From positions 1 through 6,414 of the forward strand of contig CAYFPQ010000120.1 of assembly GCA_964345005.1 (NCBI GenBank): DNA of 6,414 nucleotides, written 5' to 3'. This DNA comes from JABMPJ01 sp964345005 (GTDB lineage: Bacteria > Verrucomicrobiota > Kiritimatiellia > UBA8416 > JABMPJ01). Both the position numbers and the translations under genes were made by a program. Of the stretch, positions 5,906-6,414 are shown in pieces. The notes below the pieces were generated by a model that saw only the letters and a program-made list of their open reading frames with translations, did not search any database and was not told the DNA's origin. Position 1 is the stretch's first letter; each line of letters begins with the position of its first letter.

Positions 5906-6059
5906 GTGACAAGAACTCGGATTGAGCGAAAGGGAACGGCTAGATTGCGCCAGATGGCGGTTTTCTCGGGAGGTCCGCTGGGCTCGTGCCCGCGGACCTT
6001 CCGAAAAACCGGCAGATGGTGTGATATAGCCGTTCCCTTTCGCGCCGAGTTCTTGGCAC
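5906..6059. repeat. 154-bp long imperfect palindrome, MITE-like or structured element
   Basis: Nearly the whole stretch folds on itself. The outer arms are 5906-5920 and 6045-6059 (14 of 15 match, containing CAAGAACTCGG). The next segment is a perfect 17-bp pairing (5926-5942 with 6027-6043). An internal loop follows in which CAGATGG occurs in the same orientation on both sides. The inner stem (5958-5983 with 5988-6011, including GGTCCGC and GCGGACC) is closed by a TCGT loop. The trinucleotide AAC abuts both ends (5903-5905, 6060-6062), which could be chance. There is no credible coding frame and no second copy in the window. It lies between two convergent genes, so a mobile element without its own transposase, a bidirectional terminator or a structured RNA are all open. 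Confidence 0.85.
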
Positions 6060-6094
6060 AACGGGACTCAGCCCAAACCCCAACCCATCAGGTT

Positions 6095-6361
6095 CTACAG
6101 ACGCCCTTCCGACCTTCGACATCCCACCACCATTTCACATACCCCCTCCTCCAACTCACTATGCTCAAAGGGCATGATCTTGGCATCAAAGCCAGCCTCA
6201 TCCACCACCCGCAGCCATGTAGCCCGGTCAAACAGACCGCATATGTGCTTCTCGGCGTGATTCTCGGTCCGACCATCGGTGTAACGCAGAATGACATTGA
6301 AGAGCGTCTGGTAGGTCGTGTCCCCAGGATCATACGACCACTGCAGATAGCGAGCACCACG
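6095..6361 (-). pseudogene. SAM-dependent methyltransferase, C-terminal remnant
   Basis: The minus strand from 6361 to the TAG at 6095-6097 is open for 88 codons without a start codon, and an in-frame TGA lies at 6371-6373. The peptide RGARYLQWSYDPGDTTYQ, followed by a GLFDRATWLRVVDEAGFDAK block and an EHSELEEG block, matches the C-terminal third of the class I SAM methyltransferases I recall as (L/R)RYLEWTWDPDP, GLFPRATWL and EAGFE. The SAM-binding Rossmann part with its glycine-rich motif is absent, so the fragment cannot be functional alone. Similarity stops at 6361, where an IS-end-like sequence begins, suggesting disruption by insertion. The last codons (CRRSEGRL) overlap two family-B-like heptamers at 6106-6119. 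Alternatively, the rest of the gene lies on the far side of an IS. Confidence 0.8.
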
Positions 6362-6414
6362 TGTCGCGTCTCATTTTGAATGGGACTGGCGTTTCTCGTA
6401 AATGGGACGGGCCG
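6362..6414 (+). mobile_element. Probable left end of an IS21-like insertion sequence (partial)
   Basis: The sequence begins TGTCGCGTCTCATTTTG and contains AATGGGAC twice in direct orientation (6379-6386 and 6401-6408, 22 nt apart). A third, inverted imperfect copy is at 6368-6375 (GTCTCATT). IS21-family ends start with TG and carry several short repeated transposase-binding sequences, which fits. The start at 6362 is placed where methyltransferase similarity ends. No transposase gene is visible because the window stops 53 bp in. Confidence 0.45.

Noticed and set aside
5906..6059. Integron attC site as an explanation for the long palindrome
   Set aside because: The required GTTRRRY/RYYYAAC boxes are not found at the ends, and no cassette array is visible.
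6088..6360. 90-codon minus-strand frame starting with ATG
   Set aside because: It is a shifted frame of the methyltransferase remnant. The overlapping frame without a start codon has clear methyltransferase motifs.
5819..6379. 186-codon plus-strand frame
   Set aside because: It reads through the 154-bp palindrome and antisense to the methyltransferase remnant, with no protein features.

Overview
The window is GC-rich bacterial DNA dense with short, non-coding dispersed repeats. The repeats look like those I associate with environmental Verrucomicrobiota/Kiritimatiellota/Lentisphaerota-type (PVC) genomes. That taxonomic guess rests on recalled repeat style and gene content only and is not proven. 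No rRNA, tRNA or CRISPR array was seen.

Layout. (1) Positions 1-695, minus strand: the first 231 codons of an IS4-type DDE transposase that runs off the left edge. (2) 696-996: IS upstream region, then a 27-bp perfect inverted repeat (family A) and a heptamer-period repeat (family B). (3) 997-1731, minus strand: an orphan receiver-domain response regulator followed 24 bp downstream by an unrecognised 73-aa protein with a good ribosome binding site. (4) 1732-2146: divergent intergenic region holding a palindromic heptamer repeat (family C). (5) 2147-5761, plus strand: a three-gene module. It comprises a secreted SH3-like protein, an M48-type zinc metalloprotease lipoprotein (ATGA overlap with the SH3 gene) and a CHASE2-class III adenylate cyclase membrane receptor. 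A second family A palindrome lies between the last two genes. (6) 5762-6094: hairpins, another family B repeat and a 154-bp near-perfect palindrome. (7) 6095-6361, minus strand: the C-terminal 88 codons of a SAM-dependent methyltransferase, cut off where sequence resembling an IS21-type end begins.

Function. The main module looks like a cell-envelope sensing or maintenance unit. Two exported proteins, an SH3-like protein and a lipoprotein protease, are encoded with a receptor whose extracytoplasmic CHASE2 domain should control cytoplasmic cAMP synthesis. The response regulator faces away from the module and may or may not be linked to it.

The most unusual observation is that a family C palindrome sits in frame inside the CHASE2 domain of the cyclase (about residues 190-235). 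It adds a repeat-encoded peptide segment while all cyclase catalytic residues remain intact. This resembles the in-frame palindromic elements known from Rickettsia, but in a different repeat family built on a 7-nt period. Families B and C share that 7-nt period, and copies of A and B lie just after gene 3' ends.
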